The position numbers were made by a program, and so were the translations under genes. From Bacteroidales bacterium (lineage in GTDB: Bacteria > Bacteroidota > Bacteroidia > Bacteroidales > UBA932): a DNA stretch of 8,704 nt. Shown here in pieces: positions 1 to 5,871 of the stretch (position 1 is its first letter; each line of letters starts with the position of its first letter). The DNA is taken from the NCBI GenBank assembly GCA_017538685.1, contig JAFYIK010000266.1, forward strand, positions 1-8,704, read 5' to 3'. The notes under the pieces were generated by a model. That model saw nothing but the letters and a program-made list of their open reading frames with translations. It was not told where the DNA came from and ran no database searches.

Positions 1-35
1 GACAAAATGCCGGGAACAAGCAGGAAGGCAAATGA
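1..35 (+). CDS. 3' end of an unidentified upstream gene (partial)
   Basis: Read in the frame of positions 3-35, the window opens with an uninterrupted stretch ending QNAGNKQEGK and a TGA at 33-35. This TGA overlaps the ATG of the corA gene as ATGA, the same 4-nt overlap style seen at later junctions in this window. The visible tail is short, polar and lysine-rich, so no family can be named. Because only about 11 codons are visible, an open frame here could be chance. The overlap and the ribosome binding site inside it are the only support for a real gene that is co-transcribed with corA. Confidence 0.35.
   Translation, partial: QNAGNKQEGK
22..28 (+). promoter_or_regulatory. Ribosome binding site of corA
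   Basis: AGGAAGG lies just upstream of the ATG at 32 and contains an AGGA core about 6 nt from it. It supports this start over an in-frame start upstream of the window. Confidence 0.5.
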
Positions 36-979
36 TCAGAATTTTCTACAGACAAGGTAAGGAAATACTCCTTACGCAGTCCCAAACGGAGTTTGCGACT
101 ATCAGCAAAGAAAACGTCCTCTGGATAGATCTTCAAGACCCCAGCGGTGAAGAAAAAAGAGCGGCGGAAGATTTTCTTGGCACCAGGATTCAGAACCGCG
201 GCCAGGCGGAAGAGATCGAGACATCGTCCCGTTTTTACGAGACGGCGGGCTTCATCTTTGCCAACACCAACTTCCTCTCCCCTACCGGAGACGAAATGAG
301 TATGGATCCGGTGTCGTTCATTCTCACCAAACACACACTCACAACCCTTCGTGAGATTCCTATCCGCAGTTTCGACCTTCTGAGGAACAAGATCCAGGCT
401 CGCCCGGACCTTTTCCCCGACGGTTTCCATATTTTCGTCGAGATCATCGACAAGAGGGTCGACCTTGATGCCGACATAGTCGAGCTTGTCTCGCAGGACA
501 CCAGCCAGTTCAGCAAGCGCATCAACCAGCAGGAAGATATCAACGAAGAGTTCCTCCTCGACATCAACCAGCTGCAGGAAAACGCTATGCTCGTCCGCGA
601 GAACGTGGTGGACAAGCAGAGAATCCTGGGTAACGTTCTGAAGAGCGACCTTTTCCCGGATTCCCTGGACAAGAAGTTCAGCATCATCCTTCAGGATATC
701 GCTTCGCTAATCAACCACATCAACTTCTCCTTCGAGAGGCTGGAGTATCTGCAGGACACCGTGGTCGGTATGATCAACCTCGAGCAGAACCGCATTATGA
801 AGGTGTTCACGCTGATTTCCCTGCTGCTTATGCCGGCGACCCTCATCGCCAGCTTCTACGGAATGAACGTGAAACTGCCCTTCGACGGTTTCCGCTGGAT
901 GTGGCTCGTGATACTCGCGGCGATGGCCATTCTGGTCACCGCCCTGGTGTGGGTTTTCCGCAAGAAGAAATTTATGTAG
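32..979 (+). CDS. corA: CorA-family magnesium/divalent cation transporter
   Basis: This 315-residue protein is predicted to be an inner-membrane channel of the CorA family, a homopentamer that lets Mg2+ (and often Co2+ or Ni2+) into the cell. The N-terminal two thirds are soluble and charged. They end in a long helical stretch (about residues 150-250, rich in Q, E, N and L) matching the CorA stalk helix. Two membrane helices follow, near residues 255-275 and 290-310. Between them is the family's signature filter loop YGMN (GMN at 277-279), and the chain ends in a basic RKKK tail as in CorA. Length is normal for the family. The start at 32 is backed by a purine-rich ribosome binding site and by the ATGA overlap with a preceding frame. 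Its stop (977-979) directly abuts the stop of the convergent lipoprotein gene. Identification is firm; ion preference cannot be read from sequence alone. Confidence 0.93.
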   Translation: MIRIFYRQGKEILLTQSQTEFATISKENVLWIDLQDPSGEEKRAAEDFLGTRIQNRGQAEEIETSSRFYETAGFIFANTNFLSPTGDEMSMDPVSFILTKHTLTTLREIPIRSFDLLRNKIQARPDLFPDGFHIFVEIIDKRVDLDADIVELVSQDTSQFSKRINQQEDINEEFLLDINQLQENAMLVRENVVDKQRILGNVLKSDLFPDSLDKKFSIILQDIASLINHINFSFERLEYLQDTVVGMINLEQNRIMKVFTLISLLLMPATLIASFYGMNVKLPFDGFRWMWLVILAAMAILVTALVWVFRKKKFM

Positions 980-1927
980 TTATTTGACGCAACGGACGTT
1001 TGCGGCAAAATCGGTAGGGCTGGGCGAACCCCAGGCCTTGATGTCCGCGTCCTTGACGTAGATCGAGCGGCACATCGGCGCGCCGGCGTTGTCTACCCAG
1101 AAATAGGCGTAGTCGTTCGTGCCGTAGAAGGTGTACGCTCCGTCCACGATGGTCGCGTAGCCGTAGGGCAGCGCGCTGAAACCGGTGGCGTTCGTGATCT
1201 TAACCTCCGGCCAGAACTCCCACATAAGGGCGCCGTTGAAACGGCCGTTGCACATAAGGGCGCCGGCGTCAGTGCCGAGGGCGTCGAATTCTTCTGCAGT
1301 CGGCAGGTGCCAGCCGGCGGGGCAGGCGGCCTGCGCGTCCGTCCAGGTGTAGAATCCGCCTACGATATCTTCAGTTGCCCTGGAGTCGGCATAAGGATGA
1401 CCGAGGGTGTAGTTATTGTCGGCGTCTTTTTCGAAATAGGCGAGGTTCCGGGCGAACCAGGTCTTGCCTCCGGCTGCGACGGTGTTATACTTTTTATTGT
1501 CGCGGGTGTCCGTGAAATCGGGATCCTTTTCTTCCAGGCCGGTGCCGGTGAGGGAGCGCTCGCTGATTACCACGGTGCTGAGGGTCGCAGTCTTGGTGTA
1601 GTACCCTTCCGCCTTCGCCGTGGCCGTGATGCTGTAGGTTCCGAGCGTGTCCGGCACGATGAAGGTGAAGGTGGTGGTGGTGTCCGCATAATCCCCGTCT
1701 TTGAAGTAATAGACTATCTCCAAAGTCTGGTCCTCCTCGTCAGAGGGCAGGGAGACGCCGCTGCAAGTGAAGGTGTAGGTGTCTCCGGGATTGGAGTACG
1801 CGTCCATCTTGCCAGCAGACAGCGTTCCGTCGAGAGTCTTGGAGGTGGTGGTTTCTTCATCGTCTTTGCAGGCAGTCAGAGCAAGGGCTCCGAGCGCCGC
1901 AATCAGAAGGATCCTATAGAGTTTCAT
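980..1927 (-). CDS. Surface lipoprotein with C-terminal FISUMP domain
   Basis: The gene encodes 315 residues from the ATG whose first base is at 1927. The open frame continues upstream to 2053, but that extension is charged, would bury the signal peptide and overlaps the divergent apbE gene. Residues 1-19 form a lipoprotein signal peptide ending in the lipobox LTAC (Cys20). The following residues KDDEE match the acidic surface-export tag known for Bacteroidota lipoproteins, so an outer-surface location is likely. Residues about 30-125 look like a beta-rich, Ig-like domain (alternating T, V, Y and F strands). From about residue 141 to the end is a Fibrobacter succinogenes major paralogous (FISUMP) domain: GGKTWFARNL, then CPAGWHLPTAEEF at 202-214, and a terminal VRCVK. 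FISUMP proteins are abundant in gut Bacteroidota but have no assigned biochemical activity; a binding or adhesion role is only a guess. Confidence is high for the domain and lipidation, low for function. Confidence 0.85.
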   Translation of the reverse strand: MKLYRILLIAALGALALTACKDDEETTTSKTLDGTLSAGKMDAYSNPGDTYTFTCSGVSLPSDEEDQTLEIVYYFKDGDYADTTTTFTFIVPDTLGTYSITATAKAEGYYTKTATLSTVVISERSLTGTGLEEKDPDFTDTRDNKKYNTVAAGGKTWFARNLAYFEKDADNNYTLGHPYADSRATEDIVGGFYTWTDAQAACPAGWHLPTAEEFDALGTDAGALMCNGRFNGALMWEFWPEVKITNATGFSALPYGYATIVDGAYTFYGTNDYAYFWVDNAGAPMCRSIYVKDADIKAWGSPSPTDFAANVRCVK

Positions 1928-1942
1928 CAGCGAATATTCGTA

Positions 1943-1977
1943 TTTGGTGCAAAGATGCAAAATTTCCCGTAATTTTG
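1943..1977 (+). promoter_or_regulatory. Putative Bacteroidota promoter for apbE
   Basis: TAATTTTG at 1970-1977 is a perfect TAnnTTTG -7 box, with a TTTG at 1943-1946 placed 23 nt upstream as a slightly distant -33 element. The last G is 18 nt from the ATG at 1995. This predicts a leader of only about 10-12 nt and no Shine-Dalgarno sequence, which supports the chosen apbE start. Confidence 0.55.
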
Positions 1978-1983
1978 TGCAAA
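1950..1983 (-). promoter_or_regulatory. Putative Bacteroidota promoter for the FISUMP lipoprotein gene
   Basis: On the minus strand a -33 TTTG (plus-strand 1980-1983) is followed after 22 nt by CATCTTTG (1957-1950), one mismatch from the Bacteroidota -7 consensus TAnnTTTG. The start codon begins 23 nt after the last G. It overlaps the oppositely oriented apbE promoter, so the two genes may compete for polymerase. Confidence 0.45.
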
Positions 1984-1994
1984 TACTTTGCCAG

Positions 1995-3083
1995 ATGCGC
2001 CGCAGCTTCGCTTTGCTTTTGATTCTTTTGGTGACCGCCTCCGTCTCCTGCACGGACAGGCGCTACTACCAGGTGAGCGGCTACGCTCAGGGCGGGACTT
2101 ATTCCGTCAAATACCGCGGCGCCTCCGTCCGGCCTGAAAAGGTCCGCGCCCTCACGGATTCGCTTCTGCGCGAGATTGATTTCACCCTCTCAGGGTACAA
2201 TAAGAATTCGCTTCTGAGCCGCTTGAACCGCGGCGACACCGTCGTCTTGAATCCTATGTTCGCCGAGATCTACCGCCTTTCGTACGAGATGTGGCAGCTC
2301 AGCGACGGCGCCTTCGACGCTGCCTGCGGTCCCCTCTTCGACATCTGGGGTTTCGGCTTCACCTCCGGCGAAATGCCCTCCGACGACCTGGTCGCCGCCA
2401 CCCTTTCCCGCTGCGGAATGTCCCGCCTGGTCGGGCCGGATGTCGTAGATTCCCTCGTCGCCGCCGCGCAGCCTGTGACTGGCTATGATCTGCGCGTCAT
2501 CCCCGACCATCCCGGCACTGTCATCCCCGACCTGATCGGGGATCTTCCCGTCCTGAACTTCAACGCCATCGCGCAGGGGTACAGCTGCGACCTGGTGTTC
2601 AATATGCTCCGCGGCCTGGGCGCGACGGACATTCTGGCGGACATAGGCGAAATCCGCTGCTGCGGCCGCAACCCTCTGGGCAAAGGCTGGAGCATCGGCA
2701 TCGACAATCCCGTGGACGGCAACGACCAACCAGGCGAAGACATACGCCAGGTCTGGGCCTCCGACGGCGGCGACTACGGGGTCGTCACCTCAGGCAACTA
2801 TCGCAAGTTCTACGTCCGCGACGGCCGCAAGTACTCCCACACCATCGACCCCCGCACCGGCCGCCCCGTGGAGCACGACCTCTTGAGCGCCACCGTCATA
2901 GTTCCCGGTGATTCCCCCGTTCTTTCACACTCCGGTCGCGCCTCCTTCGCGGCTGCCGAGGCCGACGCCCTCGCGACCATCTTTATGGTGACCGGCCTGG
3001 ACGCCTCCCGCGACTTCCTCGCCGCTCACCCCTCCCTCACCGCCTACCTCATCACCTCCGACACCCTCTGGAGCTCCAGATAA
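1995..3083 (+). CDS. apbE: FAD:protein FMN transferase ApbE, lipoprotein form
   Basis: ApbE transfers FMN from FAD onto a Thr or Ser of exported flavoproteins such as RnfG or NqrC subunits, on the periplasmic side. The protein is 362 residues from the ATG at 1995, which places a hydrophobic signal peptide ending SVSC (Cys19) at the N-terminus. Family motifs appear in order: SGYNKNSLLSRLN (from about residue 66), DGAFDAACGPLFDIWGFG (104 on), LNFNAIAQGYSCD (187-199), ADIGEI, TSGNYRKF (265-272), HTIDPRTGRPV (282-292), and the Mg2+-binding DALAT (324-328). Two stretches do not match the family pattern. Residues 168-184 are encoded by a REP-like palindrome, and about 305-322 form a Ser/Ala-rich insertion just before DALAT. 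Neither removes a catalytic motif, so the enzyme is probably active. The gene is transcribed alone: a divergent promoter precedes it and a strong hairpin follows at 3193-3226. Its stop codon lies inside a 32-bp tandem repeat. Confidence 0.92.
   Translation: MRRSFALLLILLVTASVSCTDRRYYQVSGYAQGGTYSVKYRGASVRPEKVRALTDSLLREIDFTLSGYNKNSLLSRLNRGDTVVLNPMFAEIYRLSYEMWQLSDGAFDAACGPLFDIWGFGFTSGEMPSDDLVAATLSRCGMSRLVGPDVVDSLVAAAQPVTGYDLRVIPDHPGTVIPDLIGDLPVLNFNAIAQGYSCDLVFNMLRGLGATDILADIGEIRCCGRNPLGKGWSIGIDNPVDGNDQPGEDIRQVWASDGGDYGVVTSGNYRKFYVRDGRKYSHTIDPRTGRPVEHDLLSATVIVPGDSPVLSHSGRASFAAAEADALATIFMVTGLDASRDFLAAHPSLTAYLITSDTLWSSR
2496..2546. repeat. REP-like palindromic element inserted in frame within apbE
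   Basis: GTCATCCCCGACC occurs at 2496-2508 and again at 2520-2532. The second copy continues into a hairpin with ATCCCCGA (2523-2530), a 5-nt loop and TCGGGGAT (2536-2543). This resembles the REP-type palindromes of general form GTCATCCC(G)GAC...GATC...GGGATC that are dispersed in many bacterial genomes. Here it is read as protein (V168 to L184, with VIPD twice), exactly between the conserved ApbE blocks ending GYD and starting LNFNAIAQGYSCD. It keeps the frame and has no stop codon. Confidence 0.7.
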
Positions 3084-3137
3084 CCATCCAGCGCGGGCGT
3101 TAAAGCTCCAGATAACCATCCAGCGCGGGCGTTAAAG
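3072..3137 (+). repeat. 32-bp tandem duplication spanning the apbE stop codon
   Basis: Two identical 32-nt units (3072-3103 and 3104-3135), followed by 2 further matching bases, begin AGCTCCAGATAACC and end GCGGGCGTTAA. The first unit contains the last codons and the TAA (3081-3083) of apbE; the second is downstream. The perfect identity points to a recent duplication, probably by replication slippage. Confidence 0.9.
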
Positions 3138-3284
3138 AACTATCCCTTCGTGCGGCGTGGGAGATAATCTCCTGAATATCAGCCAATTAAGCAAAAGAGG
3201 TCTCCCAAAAACGGGAGACCTCTTTTAATCAACTCTCTGACACACAGCAACTTAGCCCCCACACGGAACGATGAAGCGGGATAA
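3133..3284 (-). repeat. Dispersed repeat element, copy A
   Basis: The reverse complement of 3133-3248 aligns without gaps over 116 nt to 7634-7749, with about 98 identities by hand count. A looser match continues to 3284 against 7601-7633. The element is itself an imperfect palindrome: a 13-nt outer arm at 3155-3167 pairs imperfectly with 3252-3264, and the 14-bp hairpin at 3193-3226 has the same centre (about 3209.5). It carries no coding sequence. The matching copy lies on the other side of the five-gene operon in opposite orientation. Confidence 0.85.
3193..3226 (+). terminator. Strong hairpin terminator after apbE, probably bidirectional
   Basis: AAAAGAGGTCTCCC (3193-3206) pairs perfectly with GGGAGACCTCTTTT (3213-3226) around the 6-nt loop AAAAAC. 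The stem ends in T's on either strand, as expected for an intrinsic terminator. On the plus strand it would end apbE transcripts. It is the central part of repeat copy A. Confidence 0.8.
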
Positions 3285-3354
3285 CAAGCAGCGACTTAAC
3301 CCCCACGCGGAACGATGAAGCGGGATAACAAGCAGCAACTTAACCCCCACGCGG
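3245..3354 (+). repeat. 44-bp tandem repeat, about 2.5 copies
   Basis: Units start at 3245, 3289 and 3333 with a 44-nt period. The unit runs CAGCRACTTARCCCCCAC through GAAGCGGGATAACAAG. The third copy breaks off after 22 nt, at GCGG (3354). Units 1 and 2 differ at only a few positions. The first unit overlaps the edge of dispersed repeat copy A, and copy B at 7601-7633 contains one diverged unit, so the array looks like local amplification of one end of that element. The period is not a multiple of three, which argues against coding. Confidence 0.88.
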
Positions 3355-3406
3355 GCTTTAAAGCGCTAAACACGGGCGGGGCTGAGGGCGATCAAAGGAT
3401 TTTTAC

Positions 3407-3414
3407 TATATTTG
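3407..3414 (+). promoter_or_regulatory. Putative promoter of the SPFH-kinase-peptidase-PqqD-ABC operon
   Basis: TATATTTG is a perfect TAnnTTTG -7 box in an AT-rich patch. Its last G is 18 nt from the ATG at 3432, the same spacing as at apbE. No clear TTTG -33 element is present. It is the only good promoter seen between the upstream hairpin and the end of the ABC gene. Confidence 0.55.
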
Positions 3415-3431
3415 AAAAAATAATTATTGAT

Positions 3432-4274
3432 ATGGTTAGCAAAGCGACAAAATCTACATTTATCGCACTGGCCATCACGACTTTGACTATAGTCGTGCTG
3501 GCATCGTGCTGTACGACCATCGACTCTGCGTCGGTGGGTATACGCTTCAAGAAGTGGAGCTCGAACGAAAACCTGAAGGGCGGTGTGGAAGGAACGTGCC
3601 GAGGATGGGTGTGGTTCAACCCCATCACGGAGCGCATTTTCGAGTACCCGACCTACATCCAGCGTGTGACTTACGAGCCCTTCACGGTGAACCCGAAGGA
3701 TGCGGCTATTTTCTCGATGACCCCGACCCTGGCCTATCAGATCGACGAGGCGAAGGCGACCGACATCTTCATCAAGTACCGAAAACCCGTGCGGGAGCTG
3801 GAGATGGGATACATTAAGACGTGTATCTTCGAAGCTTACCGTACCTGCGCGAACAACTACACCTCGGACGAGCTGATGGCCAACCGCGCACGTTTCGAGA
3901 CTGAAGTGCGCGCCCGTCTGGACGAATCTATGAACCAGGAAGGCTTCATAGTCCGCGAGTTCACGACGAAGATCGACCCGCCGGCATCCCTGACCGCTGC
4001 TATCAACGCCAAGAACGAAGCCGTTCAGAATGCGCTCAAGGCTGAGAACAAGGTAAAGGAAGCCGAGGCCGAAGCGAAGATCGAAATCGCCAAGGCGGAA
4101 GGTGAGGCGAAAGCCCTCAAGATCAAGGGCAACGGCGAGGCCTACTACAACCGCGTTGTGTCCGCTTCTCTCAACAAACTGATAGTCGAGCAGTACGCCA
4201 TCGAGAAATGGGACGGCAAACTGCCCACCTACAATGGTGGCGGCTCCATTCCGTTCATCGACATCCAGAAGTGA
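3432..4274 (+). CDS. SPFH/prohibitin-family lipoprotein
   Basis: The protein is 280 residues. SPFH (stomatin/prohibitin/flotillin) proteins oligomerise on membranes and act as scaffolds or protease regulators. The ATG at 3432 is chosen because it follows a TATATTTG promoter box at the usual distance and starts a signal peptide; the frame also runs upstream to 3315 through repeat DNA, which is rejected. Residues 5-25 are hydrophobic and end in the lipobox LASC (Cys26), so the N-terminus is probably lipidated. Residues about 30-185 fit the band-7/SPFH domain. Residues 190-231 form an Ala/Glu/Lys-rich coiled coil (KVKEAEAEAKIEIAKAEGEA), and the tail KLPTYNGGGSIPFID resembles prohibitin-type C-termini. 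Its TGA overlaps the GTG of the kinase-like gene by 4 nt (GTGA), so it is translationally coupled to the peptide-system genes. The usual NfeD partner of bacterial SPFH genes is absent nearby. Confidence 0.85.
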   Translation: MVSKATKSTFIALAITTLTIVVLASCCTTIDSASVGIRFKKWSSNENLKGGVEGTCRGWVWFNPITERIFEYPTYIQRVTYEPFTVNPKDAAIFSMTPTLAYQIDEAKATDIFIKYRKPVRELEMGYIKTCIFEAYRTCANNYTSDELMANRARFETEVRARLDESMNQEGFIVREFTTKIDPPASLTAAINAKNEAVQNALKAENKVKEAEAEAKIEIAKAEGEAKALKIKGNGEAYYNRVVSASLNKLIVEQYAIEKWDGKLPTYNGGGSIPFIDIQK

Positions 4275-5164
4275 CGCACGATTTCCTGGTAGCGGAGCAC
4301 CTTTTCAGGGTGATTGTTCCCGACGGGCAACCGATCGGGATGGATAATTACGCGCCGTTCACGGCGACGGAAGGCGGGGAGCCGCTGTTCACGCTGGAGG
4401 TGGCCGCGGGGGAGGCGCCGGAGTTCGGGGAGCTCGAGCTGGTGATCGACCAGGGGGCGGAGCCGGGAGAGACGGTGCTTTCGCTATGGCGCCTGGAAGG
4501 CGGCCGCGGCTGGCTCGTGAAGATGGCGCCCAGCCCGGGCCGAAAGACTTCCGGCCTGCTGACGCTCGACCAGGATTTCAAACATTCGACGCTATACGTC
4601 CTAAGGCCGCAGGAGGCCGATTTCGCGCTGAACAACTCGCTGATGCTGCAATATGCCTTCGCGACCGCGACTCTCGGCACCCTCGAGATGCACGCCAGCA
4701 CCGTAGTCAACGGCGGCAGGGCGTACCTCTTCCTCGCGAAGAGCGGAACGGGCAAGAGCACTCACAGCCGGATGTGGCTGAAAGCTATCCCCGGCACGCA
4801 TCTGATGAACGACGACAACCCCGTCGTGCGGGTGTATCCGGGCGGCCGGGTGATGGCCTACGGCACGCCGTGGAGCGGAAAAACGCCGTGCTACCGCGCT
4901 GAAGCGTTCCCAGTCGGGGCGTTCGTGCGGATAGTCCGCGCGCCCGAAAACCGCCTCGAGCGGCTGTCCGTGGTGGAATCGTATGCGAGCGTCTATTCGT
5001 CCAGCTCTGGCTTCAAGGCCGACCGTGCAATGGGCGACGGGCTGCACTCCGCAATATCGGCCGCCGTTCAAGGCGCGCCCTCGTTTGCGATGCACTGCCT
5101 GCCGGACGAAGATGCCGCCCGCGTGTGCTTCGCAGGCATCGCCGGGGAGGGCGCGCACTCGTGA
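4271..5164 (+). CDS. HPr-kinase-like P-loop protein of a PqqD-linked cluster
   Basis: This 297-residue protein has the C-terminal core of HPr serine kinase-like proteins. It shows a hydrophobic strand and P-loop, FLAKSGTGKST, with AKSGTGKST at residues 156-164; an acidic pair NDDN (181-182) where HPr kinases have their DD motif; and GTPWSGKTP (200-204 region), typical of the relatives that accompany PqqD proteins. The N-terminal 130 residues are not recognisable. True HPr kinases phosphorylate the sugar-transport protein HPr. Relatives in lasso-peptide clusters phosphorylate the peptide, and others (HprK-related A and B groups) sit beside PqqD proteins with unknown substrates; this one fits the last type. 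The GTG at 4271 is chosen because it forms a GTGA overlap with the SPFH stop; the upstream ATG at 4208 would lie inside the SPFH gene. It in turn overlaps the peptidase gene by GTGA. The fold is well supported; the substrate is unknown. Confidence 0.78.
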   Translation: MTHDFLVAEHLFRVIVPDGQPIGMDNYAPFTATEGGEPLFTLEVAAGEAPEFGELELVIDQGAEPGETVLSLWRLEGGRGWLVKMAPSPGRKTSGLLTLDQDFKHSTLYVLRPQEADFALNNSLMLQYAFATATLGTLEMHASTVVNGGRAYLFLAKSGTGKSTHSRMWLKAIPGTHLMNDDNPVVRVYPGGRVMAYGTPWSGKTPCYRAEAFPVGAFVRIVRAPENRLERLSVVESYASVYSSSSGFKADRAMGDGLHSAISAAVQGAPSFAMHCLPDEDAARVCFAGIAGEGAHS

Positions 5165-5604
5165 ATATGACCTTTCCCAACGAAGTGCTGCTGCCGGAGG
5201 TGGCCGAACTGCTCGCGCGCGGTAGCGAGGTGGAAATCCGCACGAAAGGCTCGAGTATGCTGCCGTTCATCGTGGGCGACCGCGACAGCGTCCGCTTGCG
5301 CGCTATGCCGGCCTATGCCGAAGGCGACGCCGTCCTCGCCGAGATTGCAAAGGGCCGTTTTGTGCTGCACAGGATAGTGCGAATCGACGGAGAATGCGTA
5401 ACTTTGAAGGGCGACGGGAACCTCGTGGGCACGGAGAACTGCCGATTGGCGGATGTGAAGGGAAAGGCTATGGCGGTTGTGAAGCCAGGCGGCCATATCA
5501 GCGATTTCGCGGGTCCAAGGGCCCTGCGCCGCGCCCGCAGGTGGAACGCGCTACCATATTTTATCAGAAGATATTATCTGGCTATTCTTAGGAGATTGAT
5601 ATGA
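5161..5604 (+). CDS. S24/S26-family signal-peptidase-like protein (S26B, Ser-His-Asp type)
   Basis: The protein is 147 residues. The block TKGSSMLPFIVGD gives the nucleophile Ser32 in the G-S-S-M-x-P motif of S26 signal peptidases. The second block has VLHRIV (His70) and LKGDGN (Asp85). This matches the Ser-His-Asp set of SipW/ER-type (S26B) enzymes rather than the Ser-Lys pair of bacterial LepB. Unlike ordinary signal peptidases it lacks an evident membrane anchor; its C-terminus is basic and aromatic (FIRRYYLAILRRLI) and could be a short amphipathic helix. Small proteins of this type commonly accompany PqqD and ABC exporter genes in Bacteroidota, suggesting leader removal from a peptide, though that is inference. 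The GTG at 5161 overlaps the kinase stop as GTGA, with GGGGAGG 10 nt upstream; an ATG at 5167 is the alternative. The stop overlaps the next start as ATGA. Confidence 0.8.
   Translation: MNMTFPNEVLLPEVAELLARGSEVEIRTKGSSMLPFIVGDRDSVRLRAMPAYAEGDAVLAEIAKGRFVLHRIVRIDGECVTLKGDGNLVGTENCRLADVKGKAMAVVKPGGHISDFAGPRALRRARRWNALPYFIRRYYLAILRRLI
5590..5594 (+). promoter_or_regulatory. Ribosome binding site of the PqqD-family gene
   Basis: AGGAG lies 6 nt before the ATG at 5601, within the last codons of the peptidase gene. It is the clearest Shine-Dalgarno sequence in the operon and may give the small recognition protein its own efficient initiation. Confidence 0.6.
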
Positions 5605-5870
5605 AAACAGTAGAAGGATTCAGGCTGAGAGAGATTTGCGGCGAGTTCATAATCGTGCCGGAGAGCACGAAACTCGTGAATTTCAACAAGATGATTCATC
5701 TCAACGCGACCGCCGCTTATCTTTGGGAGGAGGTCAACGGTCTTGAGGAGTTCACAGTCGAGGGGCTCGCCAAATTGCTGACGGACAAGTACGACGTGTC
5801 CGACGAAGTCGCCCTGAAAGACGCAGAGGCCATCGCTGAAAAGTGGAAAGAAATAGGAATCGCAGCCTAG
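5601..5870 (+). CDS. PqqD-family RiPP recognition element protein
   Basis: The protein is 89 residues, the normal size for a stand-alone PqqD-like protein. These small winged-helix proteins bind the leader of a ribosomally made peptide and present it to tailoring enzymes. Visible hallmarks are GFRLREICGEFIIVPE (beta strands, residues 6-21), FNKMIHLNATAAYLWEEVNG (31-50) with the LNxTAxxLWE motif, and the helical tail EFTVEGLAKLLTDKYDVS followed by ADAEAIAEKWKEIG-like spacing typical of the family. It overlaps the peptidase gene by ATGA and ends 1 nt before the ABC gene. The enzymes often served by PqqD proteins (radical SAM, lasso cyclase, YcaO) are absent here, so the linked kinase-like protein is the best candidate partner. 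Assignment to the family is firm; involvement in pyrroloquinoline quinone synthesis is not supported, since no other pqq gene is present. Confidence 0.88.
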   Translation: MKTVEGFRLREICGEFIIVPESTKLVNFNKMIHLNATAAYLWEEVNGLEEFTVEGLAKLLTDKYDVSDEVALKDAEAIAEKWKEIGIAA

Positions 5871-5871
5871 G

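Larger units (their letters stand above)
3084..3431. other. Gene-free, repeat-filled interval between apbE and the five-gene operon
   Basis: This 348-nt stretch has no credible gene. In order it holds the second half of the 32-bp tandem duplication, a long imperfect palindrome centred on a terminator hairpin, a 44-bp tandem array, and the promoter of the next operon. Small open frames starting at 3271 and 3315 are produced by the 44-bp repeat and show no protein-like features. Confidence 0.8.

Noticed and set aside
1221..1265. 15-nt direct repeat CACATAAGGGCGCCG (1221-1235 and 1251-1265)
   Set aside because: It encodes the repeated GALM pair in the FISUMP domain at a 10-codon spacing and is best explained by the protein sequence rather than as a separate element.
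1307..1972. 221-codon plus-strand frame within the FISUMP gene
   Set aside because: Gly/Val-rich antisense shadow of a gene with a clear signal peptide and domain.
1928..2053. N-terminal extension of the FISUMP lipoprotein to 2053, and of apbE to 1944
   Set aside because: Each extension would place residues ahead of a clear lipoprotein signal peptide and run through the promoter of the other gene.
3245..3354. CRISPR-like array
   Set aside because: The units are head-to-tail with no unique spacers, only about 2.5 copies, and no cas genes are present.
3271..3431. Small open frames from the ATGs at 3271 and 3315 (the latter in frame with the SPFH gene) as a precursor peptide or a longer SPFH N-terminus
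   Set aside because: Both ATGs are the same base of the 44-bp repeat; the first frame stops after 15 codons and the second runs through the promoter box and would bury the SPFH signal peptide.
4208..4270. ATG at 4208 as the kinase-like gene start
   Set aside because: It lies 67 nt inside the SPFH coding region; the GTG at 4271 forms the same GTGA overlap as the next junction.
5601..5870. Pyrroloquinoline quinone biosynthesis
   Set aside because: Only a PqqD-like protein is present; PqqA, PqqB, PqqC and PqqE counterparts are all missing.
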